A stretch of DNA of 64,000 bases from Procambarus clarkii (taxonomy: Eukaryota > Arthropoda > Malacostraca > Decapoda > Cambaridae). Where the stretch lies: the NCBI RefSeq assembly GCF_040958095.1, contig NC_091152.1, positions 21,856,906 through 21,920,905 on the forward strand, in the 5' to 3' direction. Shown one piece after another: positions 34,943-47,720 of the stretch (positions are counted from its first letter, which is position 1; the number at the start of each line of letters is the position of its first letter). Under the pieces are notes generated by a model. It made no database searches, was not told where the DNA came from, and saw only the letters and a program-made list of their open reading frames with translations. A program made the position numbers and the translations under genes.

Positions 34943-36176
34943 TGTAACAAACTAGGCTGTTGTAAGAATTATTCCAGAAGGTTCCAGAATTTTCGTGTAA
35001 GGACCTGACCTCAACAACGCACGTTCCCCTGGGGATTAGCAGGTCTGAGTCACAAATGGTGGGCGTCTCTGTTCATAGTTGCGTATAATGAACCATCCTA
35101 TAGTATTCAGTAATTTAGAGAAATTAGCCTTTATTCATTTTGTATTAAAATTGTATTGTATAATATTCCTGGTTATAATATCAAGAGTATTCTAATTATG
35201 GAGTTTAAGTCACCATCAGTGACGTCACGAATCAGATCTAAGTTGTAAGGCGGAGTGACCGGCGGTCAGAGGTCATCAGGGTTGACATGTCTACTATTTC
35301 TCAAAGTTCAATTAACCATTTTGGGGATCGGGAACAGCTCTGCCGTTAGATGTTTGTGTAATTTAATTTCAGTAAAATAATTCAACCAGTCTGGATCAAT
35401 TCAGTACAAACAGAGGTTAATTGTTATAACTTAAACCTTGCTAAGTAACTGGGTAAGCGATGCGGAACAATACAATGCTCTAGTCTGGGGTAGACCAGAC
35501 GAGGAAGAGATCAGTGTGGACTCCAGATCTACTGGGAGAGGTCACCCCATCTTACCTCTCCCAAGACCAGCCCCCAACATCTAGCTGGTTGCCCAAGGTA
35601 TAGTTGCTATGGTTATGTATAGGGATAGTCTCATTGCCATTCAGGTCAAGTAGGGAGTGTTAAAGTGACAGGGAGTGAACATATTTAGATTTTGTTGTAG
35701 TTTCTTTTAATAAATTAATTAGTTAATAATTTGCATTTTATTATTTCCATGTGTTATGTGAACTTGTCCTGGTCACGTGGTCCACACGAGGCAGAGTTGT
35801 ATTGGGCGCCGATTCTAACATCGAATCGGAATTCATCATTACCGTGTAATTTATTCCACACTCAAGGTCATCGGTTATAGTGGGGATCAAGCCCCAAGGT
35901 TGATTAATTCGCATGATCGATCCAGACCTCGATCATTGCTGTGTTACTGGTCTGGTGGTGGCGGCGGAGGCGACTCTAGGGTTTGGCTCATAGCCTAGGT
36001 CACGTCATACTGGTTGTAGAATCCTAAGTCGGTCAATCGTCTTAGGACCACGTGGCGTGGAGTTGGCTTTGGTAAAAGTTTTGGAGTCCCTTGTAGAGAA
36101 CAAAAAGTAAGAATACGGGTAGAGGGGGAGTAGAAAGAAGGAAAGATTTAGAGAGAGAAACCCGACCCGTGTTACA
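34943..36176 (+). repeat. 3' LTR of the gypsy element
   Basis: 1234 bp, TGTAAC...GTTACA, carrying the same TGACGTCA (35220-35227) and AATAAA (35709-35714) as the 5' LTR at a constant offset of 10074 bp. Followed by the CCTA target duplication at 36177-36180. Confidence 0.93.
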
Positions 36177-36180
36177 CCTA

Positions 36181-36954
36181 TACATACTCTATATAAACGA
36201 CATTCCTGACCCAATATACTGGACATCAATGACCCTTTGCTACGCTGACGACGTAACCCAACTGATCTCGGACTACACGATTAACGCCCTCACACGGAGA
36301 GCACAGCAAGAAATAGACAAAGTCACCCTCTGGGAACACGACTGGAGAATAAAAACAAACCCCAACAATTCTAAAATTACATACTTCTTCTACAACAAAC
36401 GACGTAACCCTGCCCCAGTAAAACTCTACTCTCAATCACCAGATGCAACCCAGATCCCAAGAGTCAACAACACCACAGTACTTGGACTCACATTAGACTT
36501 TAACCTTCGCTTTCACACACACATAACACCCAAGAAAGCTATAGCCTCAAACGCTCTATCAAAACTCTTCCCACTCAAACATGCCTCCCAAGCCACCAAG
36601 CTCTATCTATACAAAACACTCATTCTCCCACTCCTAACATATGCACCGATCCCACTCTCACTTGCAGCACCAAGAAATAGGAAGAAACTCCAGCGTACCC
36701 AGAACAGGGCTCTGAGATGGGTGTTCGATACCCATTGGCAGGACTTCAACACTAGTGAGGCCCTGCATGAGAGGGCGAACAGCCCACCTCTGAACATAAC
36801 CTGGGATACTATGGGGAAGAAACAGATTGACAGAATTCTCACCTATCATGACAACTACGACGCGTTCCTCAGAAACGTCCTAAGTAGACCCAGACATACG
36901 CACAACCTCTTTAACCTGATCGACGATCCACCTCCTGCTCCGTCCTTTACATGA
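36181..36954 (+). pseudogene. LINE reverse transcriptase, C-terminal part
   Basis: Resumes the LINE RT in the phase left at 24868. It starts YILYINDIPDP, has the catalytic CYADDVTQL motif, then the thumb-type segments VLGLTLDFNLRF and LYLYKTLILPLLTYAP, and ends at TGA 36952-36954. Length and motif order match the end of a Jockey-type ORF2. Apart from the split, this half carries no stops. Confidence 0.9.
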
Positions 36955-37386
36955 CCCCTCTCCTCTAATATACCACTACTCAAATCACCAAACTTCCAAC
37001 TATAGCCTCCTAACTCTTCTCCCCCCTCTTTAGGGGGGGGGGAACCAGCTAGCTCCCGTTTTCTGGTGCCTTGGGTGGGGCACGATGCTCATTAGCAAAT
37101 CTAAGACCACATCTGGTGTGAGCCTCCAGGGCACACCCAGCTGAGGGCTGCTATCTCCGTGGGTGCTCAGAAAGACGAAATGTTGTCACGAAGATCCGAT
37201 TCCTTGCCTTCATTGCCTAGTCTGGTCATAACGATTTCAATGCCATGCAGCTGGGTCTAGCCCTGGCACTTTACCTCATACTGAAAACCCTTCCTCTCAC
37301 CCCCACTAATTCTTCCCCTATCCCCACTTCCACGCTCACCCATTAGGGTATCTTGACCTATATTTAATCGATTGATTGATTGATTA
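36955..37386 (+). mobile_element. LINE 3' UTR and ATTG-repeat tail
   Basis: About 430 bp after the ORF2 stop, ending at 37370-37386 in the short simple tail attgattgattgatt. Such a tail marks the 3' end of many non-LTR elements that do not use poly(A). A G10 run is at about 37033. Confidence 0.75.
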
Positions 37387-37481
37387 GGATTATTATCCAA
37401 CGTTGATCAATACTGACTATTCAAGCCTTGTACTCATCACCACGGGACATACACAGTGAGAGGTGTACCTCGCTGCTCAGT

Positions 37482-38076
<595 letters not shown>

Positions 38077-38098
38077 ATATATATATATATATATATAT
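38077..38098. repeat. Short (TA)n spacer
   Basis: About 11 TA units are the only sequence between TIR elements 3 and 4. Confidence 0.95.
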
Positions 38099-38485
38099 GT
38101 CGTACCTAGTAGCCAGAACTCACTTCTCAGCCTACTATTCAAGGCCCGATTTGCCTAATAAGCCAAGTTTTCCTGAATTAATATATTTACTATAATTTTT
38201 TTCTTATGAAATGATAAAGCAACCCTTTTCTCTATGTATGAGGTTAATTTTTTTTTATTGGAGTTAAAATTAACGTAGATATATGACCGAACCTAACCAA
38301 CCCTACCTAACCTAACCTAACCTATATTTATAGGTAAGGTTAGGTTAGGTAGCCAAAAAAAGCTAGGTTAGGTTAGGTTAGGTAGGTTAGGTAGACGAAA
38401 AAACATTAATTCATGAAAACTTGGCTTATTAGGCAAATCGGGCCTTGAATAGTAGGCTGAGAAGTGCGTTCTGGCTATTAGGTAC

Positions 38486-38488
<3 letters not shown>
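38099..38488 (-). mobile_element. TIR/TTAGG element 4 (reverse)
   Basis: 390 bp with both TIRs; the AT-rich half comes first and the CCTAA/TTAGG hairpin second (about 38288-38395), so it is inverted relative to element 3. Confidence 0.9.

Positions 38489-38560
<72 letters not shown>
38489..38560. repeat. (TA)n spacer
   Basis: About 36 TA units between TIR elements 4 and 5. Confidence 0.95.
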
Positions 38561-38563
<3 letters not shown>

Positions 38564-38946
38564 GTACCTAGTAGCCAGAACTCACTTCTGAGCCTACTAT
38601 GCAAGGCCCGATTTGCCTAATAAGCCAAGTTTTCATGAATTAATTGCTTTTCGACTACCTAACCTACCTAACCTAACCTAACCTAACTTTTTCGGCTACC
38701 TAACCTAACCTAACCTATAAAGATAGGTTAGGTTAGGTTAGGTAGGGTTGGTTAGGTTCGGTCATATATCTACGTTAATTTTAACTCCAATAAAAAAAAA
38801 TTCACCTCTTACATAATGAAATGGGTTGCTTTATCATTTCATAAGAAAAAAATTAGAGAAAATATATTATATCATGAAAACTTGGCTTATTAGGCAAATC
38901 GGGCCTTGCATTGTAGGCTGAAAAGTGAGTTCTGGCTACTAGGTAC

Positions 38947-38949
<3 letters not shown>
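38561..38949 (+). mobile_element. TIR/TTAGG element 5 (forward)
   Basis: 389 bp, same structure and orientation as elements 1 and 3, with intact TIRs and a CCTAA/TTAGG hairpin at about 38658-38750. Confidence 0.9.

Positions 38950-39017
<68 letters not shown>
38950..39017. repeat. (TA)n spacer
   Basis: About 34 TA units between TIR elements 5 and 6. Confidence 0.95.
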
Positions 39018-39020
<3 letters not shown>

Positions 39021-39398
39021 GTACCTAGTAGCCAGAACACACTTTTTGGCCTACTATGGAAGGCCCGATTTGCCTAATAAGCCAAGTTTTCCTGAATTAA
39101 TGTATTTTCTCTAATTTTTTTCTTCTGAAATGATAAAGCTACGCATTTCATTATGTATGAGGTCAATTTTTTTTTATTGGAGTTAAAATTAACGTAGATA
39201 TATGACCGAACCTAACCAACCCTACCTAACCTAACCTAACCTATCTTTATAGGTTAGGTTTGGTTAGGTACCCGAAAAAGTTAGGTTAGGTTAGGTAGGT
39301 TAGGTAGTCGAAAAACAATTAATTCATGAAAACTTGGCTTATTAGGCAAATCGGGCCTCGCATAGTAGGCTGAGAAGTGCGTTCTGGCTACTAGGTAC

Positions 39399-39401
<3 letters not shown>
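39018..39401 (-). mobile_element. TIR/TTAGG element 6 (reverse)
   Basis: 384 bp, reverse orientation like element 4, with both TIRs; hairpin block at about 39210-39305. Confidence 0.9.

Positions 39402-39484
<83 letters not shown>
39402..39484. repeat. (TA)n microsatellite
   Basis: About 41 TA units between TIR element 6 and the inverted SINE cluster. Confidence 0.95.
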
Positions 39485-39486
<2 letters not shown>

Positions 39487-39977
39487 ACTTTAGAACACTT
39501 TCCCACCAGGGAGACTCGAACCCTAGCCAGCACAGAAGCCTTCCAGCAACTGGCATAACAGGTATGCCTTAACCCACTCCACCACCTGCTCAGACCCTTA
39601 AAAGAGATGGTAATTTCGGAGTATTTATACACTCCAAAGATATACCACCTCCCAAGAGCACTAGAGCAAGTGAGGGGTCATTTTTACGTTTTTTCATCCA
39701 GTCCCTGTTAATATGGGAGAACACTGTGTCTATGCTTAAGGCACAACTCTCCTAAACACGAGAGTGAAGTATACAACTTTAGAACACTTTCCCACCAGGA
39801 GACTCGAACCCTAGCCAGCACAGAAGCCTTCCAGCAACTGGCATAACAGGTACGCCTTAACCCACTCCACCACCTGCTCAGACCCTTAATTAGAAGAGAT
39901 GGTAATTTCGGAGTATTTATACACTCCAAAGATATACCACCTCCCAAGAGCACTAGAGCAAGTGAGGGGTCATTTTG
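39485..39977 (-). mobile_element. Two tandem tRNA-like SINE copies, minus strand
   Basis: A ~289 bp unit (acaactttagaacactttcc at 39485 and again near 39774) read on the minus strand contains box A-like gtggagtgggttaaggc, a long variable region and box B-like gggttcgagtc. This is a class II (Leu/Ser-type) tRNA layout. The second copy is cut at 39977, where the orientation flips. The copies are nearly identical, so the duplication is recent. Confidence 0.8.
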
Positions 39978-39985
39978 TATAAATA

Positions 39986-40615
<630 letters not shown>

Positions 40616-41030
40616 ACTCATCTATGTCTGTGCACAGAACCGGTTTATACAGCCATGGTTCGGTTCCCCCGTCCACCGACACCTTGGATCACTATAGGTC
40701 TAACTTGTTCGTCACTTAACTAATGAGACTTGTTAGGAGTTTTAGCTTTTGGTGCGTAGGCCTACTAATTTTTGGTGTGCAGGCCTACTAATTTTTACCA
40801 ACGCACATAGATCCGGTGATGAAGAATATAACTGGGAACGAATTGTATTGAAGAAGCCTCACCCGGCAGTTTACTAGCAAGAACTGTTGAAATTTTAGTT
40901 TTAATTTAGGGGGGGGGGAGTAGGATTGAAAAGACCTATTTCACCTTATATGAGGAATTTATATATGGAGGAGGAGGTCCAATGACAAAATGTCAGGGAC
41001 GCAGATATACAATGTACATAGCTGGATAGA
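40616..41030. other. Unique stretch
   Basis: No coding feature. It holds two taggcctactaattttt words (about 40755-40795) and a G10 run near 40910. Confidence 0.5.
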
Positions 41031-41112
41031 TAGATTGAGAGAAAGATGAGTAGATGGATGGATAAATGAATGATTAGATGGATGGATAGGGAGTTGGATC
41101 TATAGCGGGATG
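41030..41112. repeat. Imperfect GATG/GATA tetranucleotide repeat
   Basis: Degenerate gatggatggataaatgaatg-type sequence, short cousin of the longer block at 42575-42955. Confidence 0.75.
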
Positions 41113-41665
41113 GATAGACTTTGTCATTATTATTGCACTCTGTTGTTACAAACACAAATTAACTTTTACAGAACCCACAAACTCCCAGACAACAAGGCCT
41201 AAACAGCATCTGAGACTCTTGTGAGACACTGTTTAAGAAATAGGTCCTTGGAGACCTTATGAGGTTGTCCTCCCTACACAAACCAGACTAAGCCTCGCGA
41301 GAGTAACAATTCGAATGTAAACATTGTTGATAACAGCAAAAGCCTATTACTGTACAACATTCACAATGGAGCGTAAGAATTCTGGCATGAACACGAGTTC
41401 ACAATTACCTTGGCCTTATATAGTCCAAGACAAAGCAAAGTAAATAAAAAAGAATTACAATAATTACAAGATGACGTATTACATCATGGCCTCACCTGCA
41501 GTAGAGGGGAGGAGGCCTCCCTGACCCACCTCAGGTATGCAGTACATTTAATATGAGCTCCTCGGGGTTATGTATGAGGTAGTGGCAACATGCATCATGC
41601 AACGTAACCCCATAAAAGTATAAGGCAAGTCTCCATAAGTCTGGCATGATGGTGGTGTTCATGGG
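41113..41665. other. Unique stretch
   Basis: No coding, RNA or transposon feature was recognised. Confidence 0.5.
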
Positions 41666-41886
41666 GCGAAACACGCCGCTGACATGACACACGAGTGACT
41701 GGCACGGCTAGTGTCAGCTCTGGGGAGTCACGGCGCTGACATGACACACGAAGGACTGGCAGTGTTGAGGGGCGAGACACGCCGCTGACATGACACACGA
41801 GGGACTGGCAGTGTTGAGGGGCGAGACACGCCGCTGACATGACACACGAGGGACTGGCACGGCTAGTGTCAGCTCTGGGGAGTCAT
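41666..41886. repeat. ~49/57 bp tandem repeat, ~4 copies
   Basis: Units share cgctgacatgacacacga and ggactggca. The inner links are gtgttgaggggcgagacac and the outer links cggctagtgtcagctctggg, so two unit types are arranged outer-inner-inner-outer. Confidence 0.85.
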
Positions 41887-41975
41887 ACTCATTCATTATA
41901 TTAGCCTTATGCTTCCTTGTTTGGTTTTGTAAATCATAATTTTAGATATATCTGTACTTTATGTGAGAATATCTG

Positions 41976-42096
41976 TGTGTCTGTATGTCTGCCTGTCTGT
42001 ATGTCTGCCTGTCTGTATGTCTGCCTGTCTGTATGTCTGCCTGTCTGTATGTCTGCCTGTCTGTATGTCTGCCTGTCTGTATGTCTGCCTGTCTGT
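41976..42096. repeat. 16 bp minisatellite, ~7.5 copies
   Basis: Perfect copies of gtctgtatgtctgcct. Open frames on both strands (Cys/Val/Leu or Thr/Asp/Arg/Gln repeats) follow from this unit and are not genes. Confidence 0.95.
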
Positions 42097-42574
42097 TCAA
42101 AGTTGGAGGCCAAATGTTCCGGGTTAGCCTCATACAAATTGGCAGAGGGAATGGTTTAAGGTTCGTAATAAAACATAGGCTAGTCGGGGTCGCCATAATT
42201 CAAAAGAGAACAGCGTGCCAGCGCCACATTCAGATCCCCACGACCATTTTTGACACTATCAGTCAGCTACACAGCTAAATATTTTAGAAAACAAACTTAA
42301 AAAAAATTATCAATTGTATGCAGGCGATGAGTCACAATAACGTGGCTAAAGTATGATGACCAGACAACACACTAGAATGTGAAGGGACGACGATTATCAG
42401 TTGTACCTTCCTTTTAAAAATAGATTTTTTTTACATATAAATATTAAGGGGTAACTATTGATTTTCCTTCAGTATTTCACACTATACTAAGCTGCTCCCA
42501 CAGGCGACCATCCACACATCACACTATAATGTTGGTTATAAGAGAGAGAGAAACAGTAGGCAAAGGTTAGGTTG
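42097..42574. other. Unique stretch
   Basis: No recognisable gene or element. Confidence 0.5.
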
Positions 42575-42955
42575 ATACAAGGATGAGTAAGTAGATAGGT
42601 GGATAGAGATGGATTGATGGATACGTTAGTGGATTGGTGGATGAAATGAGGGATGAATAGATTGGTAGAGATATGGATAGATAGATGGGTGGATAGGTGT
42701 ATGGAAAGAAAGATGAGCAGGTGGATAGATAGATTGATGGATGGATAGATGAATAGATCGATGAATAAATAGATGGATAGAAAGATCGATGAATGGATAA
42801 AATGTTGGATAGAAAGATAGATGTATAGTTATACAAATGGACACACAGACAGACAAATAGACATGCACATGGATAAACAGATGGATTGGTGAATGGATGG
42901 AGAAATATTTGGATAGATAGATAGACAGATGGATGGATAGATAGGACAAATAAGA
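42575..42955. repeat. Imperfect GGAT/GATA tetranucleotide repeat
   Basis: About 380 bp of degenerate gatggatagatagatgg-type sequence. Ser/Ile/Tyr/His-rich minus-strand frames are low-complexity products. Confidence 0.85.
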
Positions 42956-42959
42956 GACA

Positions 42960-43135
42960 GACCCCTGGGCAATGCTGGATACCCCCCCCCCCTTACTCTA
43001 TTTATGAATAAAGCCTGAATGGCTCCCCAATCACAGATATCACTATGCCTCAATGACCCCTCACAGGATTCGAACCCAGACTACCTGGGTTCATTTGTTA
43101 TACATTTGGTATAACAAATGGGTGGTTGTGCCGGC
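42960..43135 (-). mobile_element. SINE-like element with tRNA-type box B
   Basis: The minus strand contains tctgggttcgaatcctgtga followed by ggggtcattgaggcatagtg, and upstream ggagtggccggcacaaccac. A palindromic segment (atttgttatac with gtataacaaat, about 43095-43120) lies in the tRNA-like part. It looks like the tRNA-derived half of a SINE; only one copy is present here, so the assignment is tentative. Confidence 0.5.
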
Positions 43136-43344
43136 CACTCCAAACAACAACAGCCTTCTAGATCAAGTTACCATAAGAAACGCATATATCCCCCGCCCCC
43201 CACCAAGGCCTTGCTTGGGGAGTATAAGAACTCCCAGAACATGCTACAGGTATACTCCAGGTATAATCCGGGAATGTTTTGGGTATACTACGGGTATACA
43301 GTAGCTGCGATCACTGGGTAAAGGATCTTTTGGTTTTTAATATG
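43136..43344. other. Unique stretch
   Basis: Short interval before the 45 bp array containing ggtata/gtatac words (tactccaggtataatccggg). No gene seen. Confidence 0.45.
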
Positions 43345-43590
43345 TTCCACTTCTCTGATTGTTTTGTTAAACACAAACTGCATTGTAAGTTCCACTTCTC
43401 TGATTGTATTGTTAAACACAAACTGCATTATAAGTTCCACTTCTCTGATTGTATTGTTAAACACAAACTGCATTATAAGTTCCACTTCTCTGATTGTATT
43501 GTTAAACACAAACTGCATTATAAGTTCCACTTCTCTGATTGTATTGTTAAACACAAACTGCATTATAAGTTCCACTTCTCTGATTTTATT
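43345..43590. repeat. 45 bp minisatellite, left part (~5.5 copies)
   Basis: Unit with ttccacttctctgattgtat and gttaaacacaaactgcatta. The array stops abruptly in mid-unit at 43590 and continues at 50075. The LTR element 43591-50074 was therefore inserted into it. Confidence 0.94.
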
Positions 43591-44199
43591 TGTAAGATTT
43601 TTTTCTACGCCTACCTCCCTTAGGAGGTGGACTACAAGTTTAAAGTCTGCTCACGGCAGTTAAGCATGAGTCCAATAGAAAAAGGAAAAGCGGGAGCAAA
43701 CCGCCAGGCCTCCACCACTAGGGGTGAAAACCTGTCCACAATAGGCCGCTGGCTCCTCCTAGTTAAACAGGACGTTAAAACTAATAAAGGGTAACCGACG
43801 GGTTCTCACAATCAAATATTTATATTTGAAGTGGCGCTATGAATTGGAATTCGAATTCCCAAGAACAGCCGCCTTATCAAGATCACATCAACATTTAATA
43901 ATATGCAGAAATATGGTGGAATAATATGGTTGAAGGGTTGACATCAAAGACCGTTTTCTATAACATAACAATTTATTAATAACAAGAGACTAACTACTAC
44001 ATTACCGAGTTTACGTTACTGTAATGTCCATCCAGTGGCACGATAACAAACAGCTAAATAGCAACCCTTGCTGTGAGGCTGCATACTGAACTAACCATAT
44101 ACCACACAAGTATATGTTAGTTTGAAAGCTTCAGTTTCTACAGTGAATAACCTAATCTAGAAACTAGGAAAACTAGCTGAGGGATCTAGATCCCTTACA
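43591..44199 (-). repeat. 3' LTR (short copy, 609 bp)
   Basis: Matches 45828-46335 over its first ~505 bp with roughly 13 differences and a 3 bp indel, and matches 49974-50074 over its last ~95 bp. The 3.6 kb between those two segments in the right LTR is missing here. Confidence 0.88.
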
Positions 44200-45806
44200 C
44201 AACCTCCCACTAAAGAATATATTTTCCTGCAAGGAAAATACATTCAAAACACCAGCTAGTTTTTCTGCACACACCTGCCCCACAGGTGTACTAGCTAAAC
44301 AAGTGTGGAGTGTGAAACTCTGTTTCCTATACATCCTGGCCTGAGGGTCTCTGTGCACTACCACCGGATCACCCTGGTGGTGCTGCCCGACCTTGGAGTG
44401 ACAACATGTTCGGCTCCAGCTCTGGTCCTGGCCGGTTCAACACCTCGCAACCATTTCCATCACTGAACCTTCCATTTCCATCCTCGGTCTGTGTCATACT
44501 GGACACATGTGCAACACAGTGGTGTGGCCTTACCAGTGAAGCACTTCTACACTCCCCTCAGCCTACAAAGGACTTACTGTCAGTTCTCCACCTGACATTG
44601 CAACAAGTTGACAGGATCACTCTCACTGTCCAACTGCCCAACACCAGCCGGTATTGCTCTACCAACTGAACTATCTGGGAGAAACCCTCTTCTACAAGCA
44701 CCTATGCTCACCCTACTGAGCTTGGGGTCCCTCCCTTGCTTCTCCTAGGTCTTGCTACTCTAACAAAGACTCAAGCGAAACTTTTGACATCTGTCAAACC
44801 CTCTTGTCTATTTCTCCCTGGATCTAACTTGGAATGTGATCAGCATTCCCTCTGCAGATCTACTATAACCCTTTACCAAGGCAATCCTTAAAGAACAAAA
44901 TCATTATGCTGCTGGGGACCTGAACCATGGAAAATCACCAGCCCAAAATGACCTTTGCCATCTTGCATTGGCAGCCTTTCTTCAAAAGGCGATCGATATA
45001 TGCATCCATCGAATCGTCTTTCTCAGAACTGCCAAGCTAGGCATCTTTACCTTCATACCTTGTCACCGGGTTAAGTGCACTAGGGTGGGTTTGGCTTCCC
45101 TTCCTTGTGTGAGATTGCCTCCTTGCAATCTGCACTTGAGCCAGCACTGACTTGCTGCGCTCTCACCATCAGGCTCGAACTCGGCCTTGCTGTCACCTCT
45201 GCAAACGGGAGCCTCTGCTCAACCTCTCTAGTGACTGCCATGAATTCTTCCTGGGGGTTGTACAGTCCCCACTCTGGCAAGAAATTCCATCACCTGTCTA
45301 ACTACAGATGAATTACTCCCTTTTCTAAAGAAGTCTACTCAGATCGTACTCTGGTGGCGCGACCTCCCACTAAGATCCATCTGTGTAATAATGACTACAC
45401 TCCTATGACACCCTTGACAACTACAGTGTCGTCCAATAAGACCTCTCACTCTTGAGGTCACTTCTAGAAGCTTCTTCTACCCTAAGGTAGGTGGTGTCTT
45501 GCACCTCAGGCAGATCCTGAGTGCACCTTTGCAACCACTGTTGCACGCTGGCTTGGTGTCCACGACACCTGCTGCTGAGCTGACACCCCTCACCAATGAG
45601 TGTGTCAATGTCCACAAGCTAGCAGCCCCAAAAAGCCAGACAGATTTCCCCATATCTACCATGAAATACCTCTTTCATACAGTGTGTGTGTATATATAAC
45701 AAAACATACCTCCAACAATACTGTTCCACAATATTCTGCAACGATATCTTATGTTACTTTAAAAATCAATAAGACTGCACTTCATGGGCTCGAACCCAAG
45801 TTGCAT
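44200..45806 (-). other. Internal region of the non-autonomous LTR element
   Basis: 1.6 kb without a recognisable pol or gag. The longest minus frames are about 60 codons; 45421-45615 is Gln/Glu/Arg-rich and could be a decayed gag piece, but no CCHC knuckle or DTG is seen. Plus-strand frames are likewise short. Confidence 0.65.
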
Positions 45807-45825
45807 AGCCCCACGTTGGGCGCCA
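45807..45825 (-). promoter_or_regulatory. tRNA-Lys-type primer binding site
   Basis: The minus strand TGGCGCCCAACGTGGGGCT is a 19-nt complement to the 3' end of tRNA-Lys, including CCA, separated from the LTR by two bases. It is the site where minus-strand DNA synthesis would be primed. Confidence 0.85.
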
Positions 45826-46849
45826 GTTGTGAGATTTTTTTCTACGCCTACCTCCCTTAGGAGGTGGACTACAAGTTTAAAGTCTGCTCACGGCAGTTAA
45901 GCATGAGTCCAGTAGAAAAAGGAAAAGCGGGAGCAAACCGCCAGGCTTCCACCACTAGGGGTGAAAACCTGTCCACAATAGGCTGCTGGCTCCTCCTAGT
46001 TAAACAGGACGTTAAAACTAATAAAGGGTAACCGACGGGTTCTCACAATCAAATATTTATATTTGATGTGGAGCTATGAATTGGAATTCAAATTCCCAAG
46101 AACCGCCGCCTTATCAAGATCACATCAACATTTAATCGTAATATGCAGAAATATGGTGGAATAATATGGTTGAAGGGTTGACATCAAAGACCGTTTTCTA
46201 TAACATAACAATTTGTTAATAACAAGAGACTAACTACTACATTACCGAGTTTACATTACGTTAATGTCCATTCAGTGGCACGATAACAAACAGCTAAATA
46301 GCAACCCTTGCTGTGAGGCTGCATACTGAACTAACCTGAACACAGGTGTGCCCACTGATGACGCAATATTGCAAAACAAAGAAAAATATCACAGACTAAG
46401 TTACACCACAGCGAATGGTTACGTTATTGTACATCAAGTGGCATTTGCAACACAGCTATTCAACAGCCCCTCGAGAAGTGACAGCAGGCTCCATCTTGCT
46501 GACACTTCGGGCTGACAACATGAACTAACTGAACAAATGAAAGATATCCACTGAAGACAAAGACACAAGCAGGCAATCAATAGTGTCTCGGTTTCCCTGA
46601 CAGCTACAATAATCACAAACTTAGGGGTCCTCCCGCCCCCTAGGAGAGACCCACGTAACTAGGCGGGTAGTCCAACAGTGACTCCCCCCTATCACAACCC
46701 AGTGTGAACACTCTTTGCAACTCCCTACAAGAAGTTGCCCTGTTGTAAACAGTAACAAAGACAGGCAAGGCGGGATTCTGGGACACAGCTCCACAGATCC
46801 CTAGATGACTCTACTCTCGTCACCAGACGACAACCAAAAGAAATTGCCT

Positions 46850-47720
46850 TAAGTGATTAATTACGTTAATTGACTGATCGCAGCAGTCAGCAACAAAGTA
46901 CTACAGTAATCACAAACAATTGTCTCCCACTAGACAACAACATGATGATACTCTACGTTAATCTTTAACACTTGTCTCTCTCTTGTTAACAATATCTCAA
47001 ACTTATATTACATCACACTTGACTCCTTGCAAGTATTCAGTGAGTAATTCTCAATTAAGGTCAAACGGACCACTAATTACATCCCCATTGAGTTACGTTA
47101 ACTAAGCCTACCCTAACTTGGTAGCTTCTCAACAGTCTGTGTCAAAAAATTACTAGTGAGTGTTAATTACCCTAATTAGCTCCGATCAATTAATTAACTG
47201 TCACTAGGACCGATAATTAATCATCCATAAATACGTCTCACTCCGCACTGCCTAAGCAGGTCTCATCAAACACTGTGAATTCACAGGAAAGGAGTTAATT
47301 ACCCCAAATTAACAAGATGTGCCACTAATCCACTGTCCTCAGACAGGATATGATTAATAAAACGATTTATGCTAGCTCCATGACCTCGCTTTACCGAGTC
47401 ATCGGAGCTCTCAGATGTTAATTACTCCACTAATTAACCTGAGCCACTAATTGCTATACCCCAGAAAGGTAATTAGTCTCGAGCAAATTACGTTAACACA
47501 AATACTGATAGACTCTGACAGATCCTCTCCCACTACGTGAATTCATGATGAGAAGGCTAATTACATTATTAGCTAGAGTGGTCAATTAGTTGTCACACGG
47601 ACAATTAATTGCTCCCGAGACGTATCTCACTAAAGCTCAATGCTGTTCTCTCTCATAACAGCCCTCACTCACTCCACAATAAGTGTGCACCCCTTATCCA
47701 GTTAATATCCCTTACTTAAT
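46850..47720. promoter_or_regulatory. TTAATTA-rich segment within the long LTR
   Basis: Dense recurrence of ttaattac, taattaac, ctaattagc and ttacgttaa words (for example about 46855-46875, 47075-47110, 47160-47215, 47415-47465). TAATTA is the core recognised by many homeodomain proteins, so it could act as an enhancer-like block; this is inference from motif density only. Confidence 0.4.

Larger units (their letters stand above)
24869..36176 (+). mobile_element. Complete Ty3/gypsy LTR retrotransposon, 11.3 kb
   Basis: Order: 1.23 kb 5' LTR, 2.2 kb untranslated leader, short gag (28284-29150), pol (from the gag stop to 32894), 2.0 kb 3' untranslated region, G14 polypurine tract and 1.23 kb 3' LTR. 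The LTRs start TGTAAC and end GTTACA. The order protease-RT-RNase H-integrase is that of Ty3/gypsy. No envelope-like frame follows pol. LTRs differ at only about 6-7 sites over the first ~1170 bp, so the insertion is young. It sits in the sense orientation inside a LINE RT gene. Confidence 0.95.
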
